From GCA-2687025 sp964473525 (lineage in GTDB: Bacteria > Poribacteria > WGA-4E > GCA-2687025), in assembly GCA_964473525.1 (NCBI GenBank), contig CAYYPK010000015.1, positions 62,001 to 126,000 of the forward strand: a stretch of 64,000 nt of DNA, written 5' to 3'. Positions 36,517 to 45,136 of this stretch are shown here, one piece after another (positions within the stretch are counted from its first letter, which is position 1; the number at the start of each line of letters is the position of its first letter). A model generated the notes under the pieces. That model was not told the origin of the DNA and did no database searches. It saw nothing but the letters and a program-made list of their open reading frames with translations. The position numbers and the translations under genes were made by a program.

Positions 36517-37359
36517 GTGCCGGACGCCGTCGATTGGGAAGCATACGGGCGCGACACGCCCATGTCCGAGCTGCACCTTCGCGACGAGATGCACCCGCAT
36601 CTCCTGCGCGACTTCGTTGACTTCTTCGCCGACTGGGATCGAGACGCGTACATTCTCGACGTTGGGTGTGGCGACGGGTATTGGATGGAGACGCTGCGGA
36701 ACCTCGGATTCCGCCGAGTCGTCGGCTTCGACTGCGCAGAGAGCGCGCTAAAGCGCGCCGCCGAGAAGGGCCTCGATGTCCGTCAGGGCGACCTGTACGA
36801 CTTCGACGTGGTCAACGCCTTCGACGTCATCCTCCTCTGCGATACGCTCGAGCACCTCCCGGACGTGGGTGATGCTCTGCGCCGTGTCCATCGCGCGCTA
36901 CGCACGCACGGCTGCCTGTACCTGACGGCGCCCGTCTACGAGTCCCTGAGCAGCCGATGGCAGCGCGTCACGCGGAGCGCGTCGCGCGAGGACCAGGCGA
37001 GGGACCAGGACCACACGCACCTGCACGCCTTCACCTCCACAGACCTGCTAGACGCCTTAGAGACGCTGAATTTCGCCATTGAGGGCTCGGCCCACATCGG
37101 GGCGCGAGTACCTTGGCGGCGCGGCGTGCAGGCAGCGCGGCCGGGTCGTCGTCTCGGAGACTGGGTCCGGGTGTCCGCGAGCAGTCTGTTCAAAGTGCAC
37201 GGCCCCGCTCCCGAGCAGCCTTTGCCCGCGGTCGACACGCCTTCCGCGACACGCGCGGAGGAATCCACCGTGCCGACCGCTGGCGCGCCGCCCACGGCGC
37301 CCGCCGACGACGAGACCGACATCGACGACGAGCCAGGCACCGTCCTCGCCGTCGACTGA
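36517..37359 (+). CDS. SAM-dependent methyltransferase (class I)
   Basis: 280 residues. ILDVGCGDGYWMETL is the glycine-rich SAM loop (motif I), followed by acidic FDCAESALKRA, GDLYDFD and LCDTLEHLPDVGDALRR, as in methyltransferase-11/UbiG-like enzymes. The last 70 residues are a Pro/Ala/Asp-rich disordered tail (PTAGAPPTAPADDETD), unusual for the family. The GTG start follows leuB by 7 bases, with proS 36 bases further on, so a single transcript is likely. The methyl acceptor is unknown. Confidence 0.87.
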   Translation: MPDAVDWEAYGRDTPMSELHLRDEMHPHLLRDFVDFFADWDRDAYILDVGCGDGYWMETLRNLGFRRVVGFDCAESALKRAAEKGLDVRQGDLYDFDVVNAFDVILLCDTLEHLPDVGDALRRVHRALRTHGCLYLTAPVYESLSSRWQRVTRSASREDQARDQDHTHLHAFTSTDLLDALETLNFAIEGSAHIGARVPWRRGVQAARPGRRLGDWVRVSASSLFKVHGPAPEQPLPAVDTPSATRAEESTVPTAGAPPTAPADDETDIDDEPGTVLAVD

Positions 37360-37395
37360 CGCGACAGCACATCCCGACCTACCTACGGAAGCACG

Positions 37396-39135
37396 ATGCG
37401 GCAATCACAGCTCTTCGGACGCACCGTTCGCGAGACGCCGGCTGACGCCCAGATACCGAGCCACCAGTTGCTCATCCGCGCGGGCCTCGTGCGGCAGCTT
37501 TCAGCCGGACTGTACACCCTCCTACCCCTGGCGCAGCGCAGCGCGCGCAAGATCGAGGCAATCATCCGCGAGGAGATGGACCGGGTCGGCGGCCAGGAGG
37601 TCGACATGCCTCTGGTACAGCCGGCGGACCTCTGGCGCGAGTCAGGGCGCTACCAGCAGATGGCGGGCAAGGAGCTGCTCGCGTTTTCCGACCACAGCGG
37701 CCGCGAGCATGTCCTCGCGATGACGCACGAGGAGGCGGTGACGTCCCACGCGCGAGGCGAGATCAACTCGTACCGTCAGCTCCCGCTCATGGTGTACCAG
37801 ATCAAGCTGAAGTTCCGCGATGAACTCCGACCGCGCGCGGGGCTGATCCGCGTGCGCGAATTCACCATGAAGGACGCGTACTCCTTCCACACGTCGACCG
37901 ACGACCTGGACGACTACTACCTGCGCGTCTACGACGCGTACGCCCGCATCTTCGCGCGCGCGGGCGTTCCAGCGACAGTTGTCGAGTCAGACCCCGGGAT
38001 GATCGGCGGCACTGCGGCTCACGAATTCATGCACGTCACCCCTTCGGGTGAAGACCGCCTCATCCTGTGTCCTACCGGCGACTACACCGCCAACGCAGAG
38101 GTCGCGACGTTCGAGCAGGGAGCCCCCGACTTCGGGCCACCGGCGGAACGCGAAGAGGTGGCGACGCCTGACTGCGAGACCATCGAGGAGGTCGCGACGT
38201 ACCTCGGTGTGCCGACCGAACAGACGGTTAAGGCGGTGTTCTACGTCGCCGATGACGAGTTCGTGTTCGTTGTCATCCGCGGCGACCTCGACGTGAACGA
38301 GGTGAAGCTCGGTAACGCGTTGGGGGCGGCCGACCTGCGACCGGCCACAGACGACGAGATCCGCGCCGTCGGCGCTGAGCCCGGCTACGCCTCGCCGATC
38401 GGTCTGGGAGAGGACGTCCGCGTCGTCGCCGACGACTCTGTCGAGGCCCTCGCGAACGGGGTCGCTGGGTCCAACCGCTCCGGGTACCACGTGCGCAACG
38501 TGAACTACGGGCGTGACTACACGGCCGGCCTCGTGGCGGACATCGCGCTGGCCAAAGACGGCCACGCGTGCTCCGTGTGCGGGGCCGAGGTGTCGTCCGC
38601 TAACGGCATCGAGGTGGGGAACATCTTCAAGCTTGGCGCCAAGTATAGCGAGTCCATGGGAGCCACGTATCTGGACGACACTGGTCGTCAGCAGCCGCTC
38701 ATCATGGGCTGCTACGGCATCGGCGTCGGGCGTCTGCTGGCGTCCGCCGTGGAGGCCAGCAACGACGAGAACGGCATCTCGTTCCCGATCGCCATCGCCC
38801 CGTACGAGGTGCACCTCGTCCCGGTAGGGAAGGGCGCGGAGGTGGTTGAGGCGGCGGACGCGCTGTACGAGAAGTGGGTCGCGGAGGGCTACGAGGTGCT
38901 GTACGACGACCGGAAGGAGTCGCCCGGGGTGAAGTTCAAGGACTCTGACCTCATCGGCATTCCCCTGCGCGTCACGATCAGTCAGCGCACGCTCGCCGAG
39001 GACGCGTACGAGGTCAAGTGCCGCTGGAAGGCGGAGCGCGAGAACGTCCCGAGCGACGGTTTCTCGCCACGGCCCTACCTCGACGAGGCGTGGAAGCAGA
39101 TGCCCAGCGCGCCGCCACCCGTGGCCGGCGGGTGA
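37396..39135 (+). CDS. proS: Proline--tRNA ligase, bacterial type
   Basis: 579 residues, the length of the prokaryotic type with an insertion domain. The class II core is seen at AGLYTLLPLAQRSARKIEA (motif 1) and FRDELRPRAGLIRVREFTMKDAYSFH (motif 2). Residues about 250-380 are the YbaK-like editing domain that clears Ala-tRNA-Pro (ATYLGVPTEQTVKAVFYV). MGCYGIGVGRLL is motif 3, and the anticodon-binding domain follows from about 470. Its TGA stop overlaps the GTG start of the PTPS fusion by 4 bases. Confidence 0.96.
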   Translation: MRQSQLFGRTVRETPADAQIPSHQLLIRAGLVRQLSAGLYTLLPLAQRSARKIEAIIREEMDRVGGQEVDMPLVQPADLWRESGRYQQMAGKELLAFSDHSGREHVLAMTHEEAVTSHARGEINSYRQLPLMVYQIKLKFRDELRPRAGLIRVREFTMKDAYSFHTSTDDLDDYYLRVYDAYARIFARAGVPATVVESDPGMIGGTAAHEFMHVTPSGEDRLILCPTGDYTANAEVATFEQGAPDFGPPAEREEVATPDCETIEEVATYLGVPTEQTVKAVFYVADDEFVFVVIRGDLDVNEVKLGNALGAADLRPATDDEIRAVGAEPGYASPIGLGEDVRVVADDSVEALANGVAGSNRSGYHVRNVNYGRDYTAGLVADIALAKDGHACSVCGAEVSSANGIEVGNIFKLGAKYSESMGATYLDDTGRQQPLIMGCYGIGVGRLLASAVEASNDENGISFPIAIAPYEVHLVPVGKGAEVVEAADALYEKWVAEGYEVLYDDRKESPGVKFKDSDLIGIPLRVTISQRTLAEDAYEVKCRWKAERENVPSDGFSPRPYLDEAWKQMPSAPPPVAGG

Positions 39136-39992
39136 CACGCAGGGGAGACACGATCCGCCTGCACCGGCGCGTAGACTTCGAAGCCTCGCACCGGTTGGCG
39201 GCGCGGGGCGCCAGCGAAGCCGTCAACCGCGCGCGATACGGCCGCGAGGCGGACCTCCACGGTCACAACTGGTCGGTGGTGGTAGGCGTCGAGGGACGCG
39301 TTGACCCCGCGACCGGCATGGTCGTCAACATCGCCGACGTGGACGAGCAGTTGCGCGTCCAGATCGTCGACGAGCTGGACCACCGGCGTCTGGACATCGA
39401 CCATCCACACTTCCAGCGCACGCCCGCGACCGCCGAGAACGTCGCCGTAAGGTGCTACCGGCGCCTCAGCCTTCCGTTCGATGGTGTGGCAGTACGTCGA
39501 GTGGAGGTGCGGGAGGGCACGCTCCTGACTGCCGTCCACACGGGACAGACGTTAGAAGGACAGGACACTCACATGGTTGACGTGACCCGTGCCTACGAAT
39601 TCAGCGCCTCGCACCGTCTGCACTCTGATGCCCTCTCCCAAGAAGAGAACCGCGAGCTGTACGGCAAGTGCAACAACGAGAGCGGGCACGGTCACGACTA
39701 CCGCGTCGAGGTGACGGTCCGAGGCCCGGTGCAGCACGACACCGGGACCGTCGTCGACATCCCCTGGTTGGACGAGTTGGCGAGGCGGCAGGTCGTCGAC
39801 CGCATGGACTACCGCCACCTGAACACCGATGTGCCGGAGCTGGACGGAGCGCCACCCACGACGGAGAACCTCGCGCGCGTCGTGTTCGACCTGCTCGCGG
39901 CGGGATTCTCTGACGTCAGCGCGCGCCTTCTCCGCGTTAGGATCTACGAGACGCCCAAGAGCTGGTTCGACTGCGAGGCCTCCGACCAATGA
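39132..39992 (+). CDS. Fusion of two 6-pyruvoyltetrahydropterin synthase/QueD domains
   Basis: 286 residues with two copies of the PTPS/QueD fold. The N-terminal copy has zinc ligands H20 (FEASHRL) and H43/H45 (LHGHNW), but Glu39 and no Cys at the usual C-x3-HGH place. The C-terminal copy has H161 (FSASHRL), C180 and H186/H188 in GKCNNESGHGHDY, matching active PTPS. Both have a DxExLdhrxLN-like helix (DELDHRRLDIDHP; RMDYRHLNTD). PTPS makes 6-pyruvoyl-tetrahydropterin and QueD carboxy-tetrahydropterin, from dihydroneopterin triphosphate. The GTG start overlaps the proS stop (GTGA), and its own stop overlaps the SDR start (ATGA), so all three are coupled. The first half may be structural only. 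Confidence 0.88.
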   Translation: MTRRGDTIRLHRRVDFEASHRLAARGASEAVNRARYGREADLHGHNWSVVVGVEGRVDPATGMVVNIADVDEQLRVQIVDELDHRRLDIDHPHFQRTPATAENVAVRCYRRLSLPFDGVAVRRVEVREGTLLTAVHTGQTLEGQDTHMVDVTRAYEFSASHRLHSDALSQEENRELYGKCNNESGHGHDYRVEVTVRGPVQHDTGTVVDIPWLDELARRQVVDRMDYRHLNTDVPELDGAPPTTENLARVVFDLLAAGFSDVSARLLRVRIYETPKSWFDCEASDQ

Positions 39993-40711
39993 GCGACACG
40001 CGTGAACGCAAGGTAGCGGTCATCACAGGTGGCAGTAGCGGCATAGGGGCCGCCACTGCCCGTCACCTGGCGTCGGACGGGTGGGCGGTCGTCCTTGCCG
40101 CCCGCACCGAGAGTCGCCTCGCGGAGACGCGGCAGAGCATCGCGGACGCAGGTGGGCGCGCGCTCGCCGTGGCAACCGACGTCACTGACGAGGAGCAAGT
40201 GTGCGGTCTCTTCGCGGCGACGCACGACGCCTACGGACGTGTTGACGCCCTCGTAAACAACGCGGGCATGTCGACAGGCGGCGAGACGGCTGACAGTGAC
40301 GCCGACGCGTGGTGGAACACCATCGACGTGAACCTGCGCGGGACGTACCTGTGCTCGCGGGCGGCGCTGAAGCGCATGCTTCCCGCAGGCTCCGGCCACA
40401 TCGTGAACGTACTGTCGTTGGCGTCGGAGACCGCGTTCGCTGGAGCGGGCGCCTACTGCGCAAGCAAGGCGGCGGCGCTAATGCTCACCAAGGTCATGTC
40501 GGCAGAGGTGCGCGCGCGAGGTGTGCGCGTGACCGCGGTGCTCCCCGGAGCAACGGACACGCCTCTGTGGGACGACATGGGGTTCCGTCCCGCGGTCGAG
40601 GATATGATGCCGCCGGAACGCGTCGCGGAGACGGTGGCGTTCGTACTTACTCAGCCTCGGACGGCGGTAGTTGATCAGGTTCAGGTGATGCCGCCGCGAG
40701 GGATTCTGTAG
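39989..40711 (+). CDS. Short-chain dehydrogenase/reductase (possibly pterin-linked)
   Basis: 240 residues. GGSSGIGAA is the cofactor loop, NNAG the structural motif, and the catalytic Ser-Tyr-Lys is seen as LSLASE and YCASK. Small classical SDRs of this kind include 3-oxoacyl-ACP reductase, sepiapterin reductase and sugar dehydrogenases. Its ATGA overlap with the PTPS fusion makes a pterin-reducing role plausible by analogy with the PTPS/sepiapterin reductase pair, but nothing in the sequence proves it. Its 3' end overlaps the convergent pentapeptide gene by 65 bases. A second SDR of equal length is at 45349. Confidence 0.88.
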   Translation: MSDTRERKVAVITGGSSGIGAATARHLASDGWAVVLAARTESRLAETRQSIADAGGRALAVATDVTDEEQVCGLFAATHDAYGRVDALVNNAGMSTGGETADSDADAWWNTIDVNLRGTYLCSRAALKRMLPAGSGHIVNVLSLASETAFAGAGAYCASKAAALMLTKVMSAEVRARGVRVTAVLPGATDTPLWDDMGFRPAVEDMMPPERVAETVAFVLTQPRTAVVDQVQVMPPRGIL

Positions 40712-41282
40712 CGTCGTAGCGCGCCGTCAGCTCGGGCGTGACGTTGTGCTCGAGCGACTTCCTCTTCAGCTTCGCGCCGTCAAGCGTGGCCTCGCGCAGG
40801 TCTGCGCCCACGACGCGGGCCTCGTACAGGTACGCGTTGGTGAGGTTCGCCCTGTGGAAGACGACGCCGTTCAGGTCGACCGCCCGGAACACCGCGCCCT
40901 CGAGGTCCGCGTCCTGGAAGGTTGTGGGCGGGTCGAACGGCTTCTCCAGCGACGGGTCGGCGTCGCCCACCATCGCCTCGCGAAGCGACGCGCCCCTGAA
41001 CGTCGCGCTGCCAATCTTCGCGCCACTGAGGTACGCGCCGTCGAGATTCGCCTCGTCCAGGTTCGCCCCGCGGAGGTCCGCGCCGACGAGATACGCCAGG
41101 CTGAGGTCGGCTCCCGCGAGGTTCGCGCGCCGCAGGTCGGCGCCGTTGAGGTTCGCCTTGCGCAGGTCCGCGCCAGCGAACTCGGCGTCGATGAGTGTCG
41201 CGTTCGGATGGTTGGCGGGCCCGCCCGTCTGCGCTCCGGGTTGGACGCTCGCCGTGCGTGCTACTCGCCCGTGACGTGCCAT
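40647..41282 (-). CDS. Pentapeptide-repeat protein
   Basis: 211 residues. After a Pro/Gly-rich N terminus, residues about 30-175 are a run of pentapeptides of the form A(D/N)LxX, for example ADLRKANLNGADLRRANL, interrupted once by a loop at DADPSLEKPFDPP. They should fold as a right-handed quadrilateral beta helix. The C-terminal 35 residues are Pro/Glu-rich. No signal or membrane span is seen. Functions of such proteins range from gyrase mimicry (Qnr/MfpA) to scaffolds; neither can be inferred. The ATG at 41282 has AAAGGA 5 bases upstream; an upstream in-frame start is less likely. Its 3' end overlaps the SDR by 65 bases. Confidence 0.87.
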   Translation of the reverse strand: MARHGRVARTASVQPGAQTGGPANHPNATLIDAEFAGADLRKANLNGADLRRANLAGADLSLAYLVGADLRGANLDEANLDGAYLSGAKIGSATFRGASLREAMVGDADPSLEKPFDPPTTFQDADLEGAVFRAVDLNGVVFHRANLTNAYLYEARVVGADLREATLDGAKLKRKSLEHNVTPELTARYDATESLAAASPEPDQLPPSEAE

Positions 41283-41359
41283 CGTGTTCCTTTGCTCGCC
41301 GCGTGTGTTCGATTCGCGCCGCAGTTTACGCGCCTGTGCCACTTGTCACAAGCGCCCGA

Positions 41360-42181
41360 TCAGTCCGCGCGTTCCTCGTCCTTCGCCTGGTCCCACAGCC
41401 GGTCGAGGAACTCCAGACTCTTGCCGTCCATGTCGTCGTCCGCGTCAGCGAGGAGCTCCTCCATGCGCTTGAATCGCCGCACGAACTTGCGGTTGGTTGC
41501 CCTCAGCGCCGCGTCTGGGTCGACGCGCAGGAAGCGCGCGAGATTCACGGCCGCGAAGAGCAGGTCGCCCATCTCGTCCGCTATCTGGTCGGTGGCGTCC
41601 GCGTCCGCCTCGTCGCTGATGTGCACCTCCAGCTCGGCGAGCTCCTCGCGCACCTTGGCGACGACCTGCTCCACGCGCTCCCAGTCGAATCCAACGCGTT
41701 GCGCTTTCTTCTGCAGCTTCCACGCCGCCAGCAGCGACGGCATCCCCTTCGGCACGCCGTCGAGGGCCGACGTCCGACCCTCGTAGCCGGGCTCGGCACG
41801 CTTGATCGCTTCCCAAGCCGTGAGGACGCTGTCGGTATCCGCGGCGTCACCGTCGCCGAAGACGTGCGGGTGACGGCGGACCAGTTTCTCGTTCGTGTCG
41901 TTGAGGATGTCCACCATCCGAAACGCCCCGGCGTCGGCGCCTATCTGCGCGTGCAACGCCGTCACGACCATTATGTCGCCGAGCTCCTCCGCGATCTTGC
42001 GCGGGTCGGCGTCCTCGATGGCCTCGACGACCTCGTAGGCTTCCTCTATGGTGTCCGCGCGGAGCGACTCGTGGGTTTGCTCGCGGTCCCACGGGCACCC
42101 GTTCTCGCCTCGCAACGTCTCCATGATGTCCAGTAGGCGTTGGAACGCGTCACGCGCGGTCTCGGCAGGCTGCTCGTGCAT
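41360..42181 (-). CDS. mazG: Nucleoside triphosphate pyrophosphohydrolase MazG
   Basis: 273 residues, close to the usual 260. The two-domain MazG layout is clear: the N-terminal repeat has RGENGCPWDREQTHESL and EEAYEVVEAIEDADPRKIAEELGD, and the C-terminal repeat EELAELEVHISDEADADATDQIADEMGDLLFA. The E-x-x-E and E-x-x-D motifs hold the Mg ions. It hydrolyses NTPs to NMP and pyrophosphate, cleaning the pool of non-canonical nucleotides. A long upstream frame continues to 42640 but codes nothing plausible, so ATG 42181 is used, despite a poor ribosome site. Confidence 0.93.
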   Translation of the reverse strand: MHEQPAETARDAFQRLLDIMETLRGENGCPWDREQTHESLRADTIEEAYEVVEAIEDADPRKIAEELGDIMVVTALHAQIGADAGAFRMVDILNDTNEKLVRRHPHVFGDGDAADTDSVLTAWEAIKRAEPGYEGRTSALDGVPKGMPSLLAAWKLQKKAQRVGFDWERVEQVVAKVREELAELEVHISDEADADATDQIADEMGDLLFAAVNLARFLRVDPDAALRATNRKFVRRFKRMEELLADADDDMDGKSLEFLDRLWDQAKDEERAD

Positions 42182-42265
42182 CTGGCATGGCCCGTTGTTG
42201 GATCTTAGGCGCACCGGAATCTTAGCCACGCGGCGGGCGTGGCGGCAACGACGCCCGTGCACGAA

Positions 42266-42293
42266 GACGCCCCGGCGTGTCCGCCGAGGCGTC
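42266..42293 (-). terminator. Terminator-like hairpin after the Spy-like gene
   Basis: A 12-bp stem (42266-42277 with 42282-42293; one G-T pair on the minus strand) around a 4-base loop, about 20 bases after the stop at 42316. Only two T follow, so the call is moderate. Confidence 0.5.
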
Positions 42294-42315
42294 TGCTGTC
42301 GTCGAGATGCGGCCG

Positions 42316-42819
42316 CTACTCGTCGCGTTGACGACGCTGGCGGCCCTCGCCGCCGCCCGCGCGCCCACGGCCGCCACGACGCTGCGCGGCGTTGGCTTGT
42401 TCCTGGTACCACTCGTCTAGCGTCGCGACCTGCTCCTCGTTGAGGTGCGCTTTCGCGGCCTCGCGCAGCTCGCGTTGGCCGGCCATGAGCCCCTGCATGG
42501 CTTCCCGACGGTTGTTCGGGTCTAGCTCGCCCATCGCTTCGGCCTTCACCCTGGTTTCCTCGATCGACTTCTGGTAGACCTTGCGGAGCGCGGCCAGTTG
42601 CTCGTCGGTGGTGTCCAACTCGAACGATATCTTGACCCACGAGCCATGCACCACGCGCTCGACGATGGACATGGGGTTGAAGCCACCGAAGCCGCCGCCT
42701 CCCCGGCCGCCGCCGGGCGGGCCACCAGGACGCTGGGCGTACACCGTGACGCCGGCCAACGACACTCCCACGAAGACACCGGCCGCGACGAGAAACACGC
42801 TACGAACTGTACGCTTCAT
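42316..42819 (-). CDS. Periplasmic Spy/CpxP-like or heavy-metal sensor-like protein
   Basis: 167 residues. The start MKRTVRSVFLVAAGVFVGVSLAGVTVYAQR is a signal peptide. A Gly-rich spacer (GGRGGGGFGGF) precedes a helical domain (LDTTDEQLAALRKVYQKSIEETRVKAEAM and LNEEQVATLDEWYQEQ), whose helix hairpin with 'T-x-E-Q' at each turn resembles the LTxxQ motif of Spy/CpxP chaperones. The tail is Arg/Gly-rich (RRGGRGRAGGGEG). Such proteins bind unfolded periplasmic proteins. The ATG at 42819 follows GGAGGGGGAGAAG. I call it Spy-like on helix pattern alone; membership is tentative. Confidence 0.6.
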   Translation of the reverse strand: MKRTVRSVFLVAAGVFVGVSLAGVTVYAQRPGGPPGGGRGGGGFGGFNPMSIVERVVHGSWVKISFELDTTDEQLAALRKVYQKSIEETRVKAEAMGELDPNNRREAMQGLMAGQRELREAAKAHLNEEQVATLDEWYQEQANAAQRRGGRGRAGGGEGRQRRQRDE

Positions 42820-42904
42820 CTTCTCCCCCTCCAACACACCGTAGGATGGCGATACCTATCTCGTTCGTTAGACGCCGCCAGTGAGGCGAGGATTAGGTTC
42901 CACG

Positions 42905-43681
42905 CTACACAGGCAAAGCGAGGTAGTCGTCCGTGCGGAACACGCAGTTTCGTTCGTCTATCTGTTCGGCGCCGCTCCCGACGTACCCCTTAACGCTCTG
43001 ACCCTCCAGCACGCGGACCTCTAGCTCGTACGGTGGCTCCAGGACGGCGGGCGCGACACGCTTGACGGCTTTGCAGCCCTTGCGGGCGCCCTTGCGGATC
43101 GCCGCGCGAGAGGCCTTGGGCGACAGGTGGTTCGCCAGCTCAATCCCCATACCCAGCTTAGTGGACACGGTCACGATGCCAGGCACGAGCGCGGCGGCCT
43201 CGATGCACGCCTTGTCGTCGCCGGCGAGGAACGTCGTGGGCACGCCGAAATGGCCCGCCATGTATGCGCGACCGCCGAATTCGCCTATGTACTCGCCGTT
43301 GAGCCTGTAGTACTCCACCGTCCGCGATGAGTACGTGTGGCAGAGCGGGGCGTCCTCGGTTCCGGCCATGGCGTGCTGCCCGACGAAGAAGAGCGCGTCG
43401 TACGTCTCGTCGAGACCCGTCGGCGCCTTCTTGCCGCGTCCGAAGATGAGCTCCGCCTTAGGATGGATGAGCTCGACGTCGATGCCGCCGGAGCCGTGAC
43501 CGTCCATCACGACCACCTGCGCGCCCTTGTCATAGTCAAGAATGCCGTCGACGGCGGCGTTCACTTCCTTCGTCAGAAGGCGCATGGCCACGCTCTTGCG
43601 TGGCGACTCGTCTACGCGGGTCTGGTCCCACTGCGCTACGCACGCGGGCCCTTCGAGGTCGGTGAGTATGTATACCTTCAA
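42905..43681 (-). CDS. M55 family D-aminopeptidase (DppA-like)
   Basis: 258 residues. MKVYILTDLEGPACV has the D-x-E metal motif, VVMDGHGSG a second ligand group, VGQHAMAG and CHTYSS the remaining His ligands, all in the order of DppA, the zinc D-aminopeptidase of Bacillus that forms decamers. It would cleave D-amino-acid peptides, such as cell-wall peptides, in the cytoplasm. It is the second gene of a pair with the PD40 lipoprotein, 16 bases after its stop. No dpp peptide importer is adjacent. Confidence 0.9.
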   Translation of the reverse strand: MKVYILTDLEGPACVAQWDQTRVDESPRKSVAMRLLTKEVNAAVDGILDYDKGAQVVVMDGHGSGGIDVELIHPKAELIFGRGKKAPTGLDETYDALFFVGQHAMAGTEDAPLCHTYSSRTVEYYRLNGEYIGEFGGRAYMAGHFGVPTTFLAGDDKACIEAAALVPGIVTVSTKLGMGIELANHLSPKASRAAIRKGARKGCKAVKRVAPAVLEPPYELEVRVLEGQSVKGYVGSGAEQIDERNCVFRTDDYLALPV

Positions 43682-43697
43682 GCGCTGTCTCCACTTA

Positions 43698-45008
43698 CTA
43701 CGACCCGGCGCGCAGCCGGGCGTTCAGTTGGCGGCGTAGCGTGTCGGGGTTCGGCGGCTGCGCCAGGTCCATCAGGTAGAGCTCGAGGTAGTCGCTCCTG
43801 TCGCTCGCGAACACCACCTTCGTGCCGTCGGGCGAGAAGGCGGGCTGGATGCACCGTCCCTGGACGCGGCTCAGTGGACGCACCCGGCGCGTCTCCCACT
43901 CCATCAGCGCGAGCTCCGTGGTCGCGAAGCCCCGCTCGACGGCGTACACAAACCACTTTCCGTCGGGGGAGAACGAGCCGCCGAATTCCGAGTATGGCGT
44001 GGTGGTTACCTGTCGGGCGTCCGATCCGTCGACTGCCATGTCCATGAGTTCGAAGTTCCGGTCGAACGTCCGCACGAAGATGATCCGGTCGCCCGCCGGG
44101 TGGTAAGTGGCCTGGCCGTCGTCCTCGGTAGTGGTGGTCAGCCGCTGCCGGTCCTTCCCATCCGCGGCCATCGTCCAGATGTCGAGGTTGGCGTCCACGA
44201 TCGCCTCGAAGACGACGCGCGTGCCATCAGGACTGTACAGCGGGCTCCCAACAGGCCCAGGACTCGACGACAGGCGCCGATCCTCCTGCGTCGCCATGTC
44301 GCGCGCCATGAACGCCTCGTTGCGCGTCGACGAGCCGCTCGCCTGGAGCGTGATGAGCCCCGCGTTCGTGCGGTGCTGGACAGACGAGTAGAGGAGGCTG
44401 CTTCCGTCGGGACTGTAATTCGCGCCGTACTCGTTGGTGCGGGGCATGTCCGTCAGCCGGCGAAGCTCGCGAGCCCCTAGCGTGAGGAGCATCAGTTCTG
44501 CGTTGCCGTCAACGTGCGACGTGTAAACCACGTGCGCGCCGTCAACGCCGAAGCGGGGCGCGTAGTTGTCGGTCGACGTGCGCGTCAGGCGGGACACCTT
44601 GTGCGCGTCGCCTACCAGGCCGGCGACGCGCGCGACGTGTGGTCCGTCGGCGTCGAGGTCGAGCGCCTCCAGGAACGCCTCGTATGCTTCCTCCTCGCGG
44701 CCTTGACGCAGAAGCGCCTCAGCGTATCCCACCGCGTAGTCCGCGCGGTGCGGCGACGCGGCCCACGCAGCGCGGTACATCGACTCGGCCTCGACATCGA
44801 CCCCGATGAGCAGGTGCATCTCGCCAAGGGCGGCGGCGCCCTCAGCCATCGACGATGGATCTCGGAACACGCGCGCGAACGTCGCTCGCGCGCCCGCGAC
44901 ATCTCCGCGGCCGAACAGATCCCATCCCTCGCCCACAGCGTCTGCCCCGCACCCGGCGCAGCCGAGGAGCGCGACCAAGACTAGAAGTGGGGAGGAATAT
45001 CTGCGCAT
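43698..45008 (-). CDS. TPR plus TolB-like PD40 beta-propeller lipoprotein
   Basis: 436 residues. MRRYSSPLLVLVALLGC is a lipoprotein signal, with Cys17 as the likely lipid anchor. Residues about 30-130 hold TPR-like helix pairs (MYRAAWAASPHRADYAVGYAEALLRQG). About 145-420 is a propeller with repeated PD40 strands: YSPDGSSLLYSS, YSPDGTRVVFEA, FSPDGKWFVYA, FSPDGTKVVFASD. TolB-like propellers bind partners in the periplasm; this one is anchored to a membrane instead of soluble. ATG 45008 is chosen because it begins the signal; 13 upstream codons in frame are Arg/Pro-rich and unsuited. An M55 peptidase follows. Confidence 0.85.
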   Translation of the reverse strand: MRRYSSPLLVLVALLGCAGCGADAVGEGWDLFGRGDVAGARATFARVFRDPSSMAEGAAALGEMHLLIGVDVEAESMYRAAWAASPHRADYAVGYAEALLRQGREEEAYEAFLEALDLDADGPHVARVAGLVGDAHKVSRLTRTSTDNYAPRFGVDGAHVVYTSHVDGNAELMLLTLGARELRRLTDMPRTNEYGANYSPDGSSLLYSSVQHRTNAGLITLQASGSSTRNEAFMARDMATQEDRRLSSSPGPVGSPLYSPDGTRVVFEAIVDANLDIWTMAADGKDRQRLTTTTEDDGQATYHPAGDRIIFVRTFDRNFELMDMAVDGSDARQVTTTPYSEFGGSFSPDGKWFVYAVERGFATTELALMEWETRRVRPLSRVQGRCIQPAFSPDGTKVVFASDRSDYLELYLMDLAQPPNPDTLRRQLNARLRAGS

Positions 45009-45136
45009 GGGCGTCTCCGTTGGGGGTCGGCGTCGGGGCATGATCATACCCCGCAGCGGGCAGACCGCGCTAGACGATTCCGATCGAGATGCTGTCTACA
45101 GGTGATGCACTACGGCAGGCGCTCTCTTCGCAGTCT

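Noticed and set aside
42182..42640. N-terminal extension of mazG
   Set aside because: The extension is antisense-like and passes through the hairpin and the 3' half of the Spy-like gene in another frame; the MazG domain starts right after ATG 42181.
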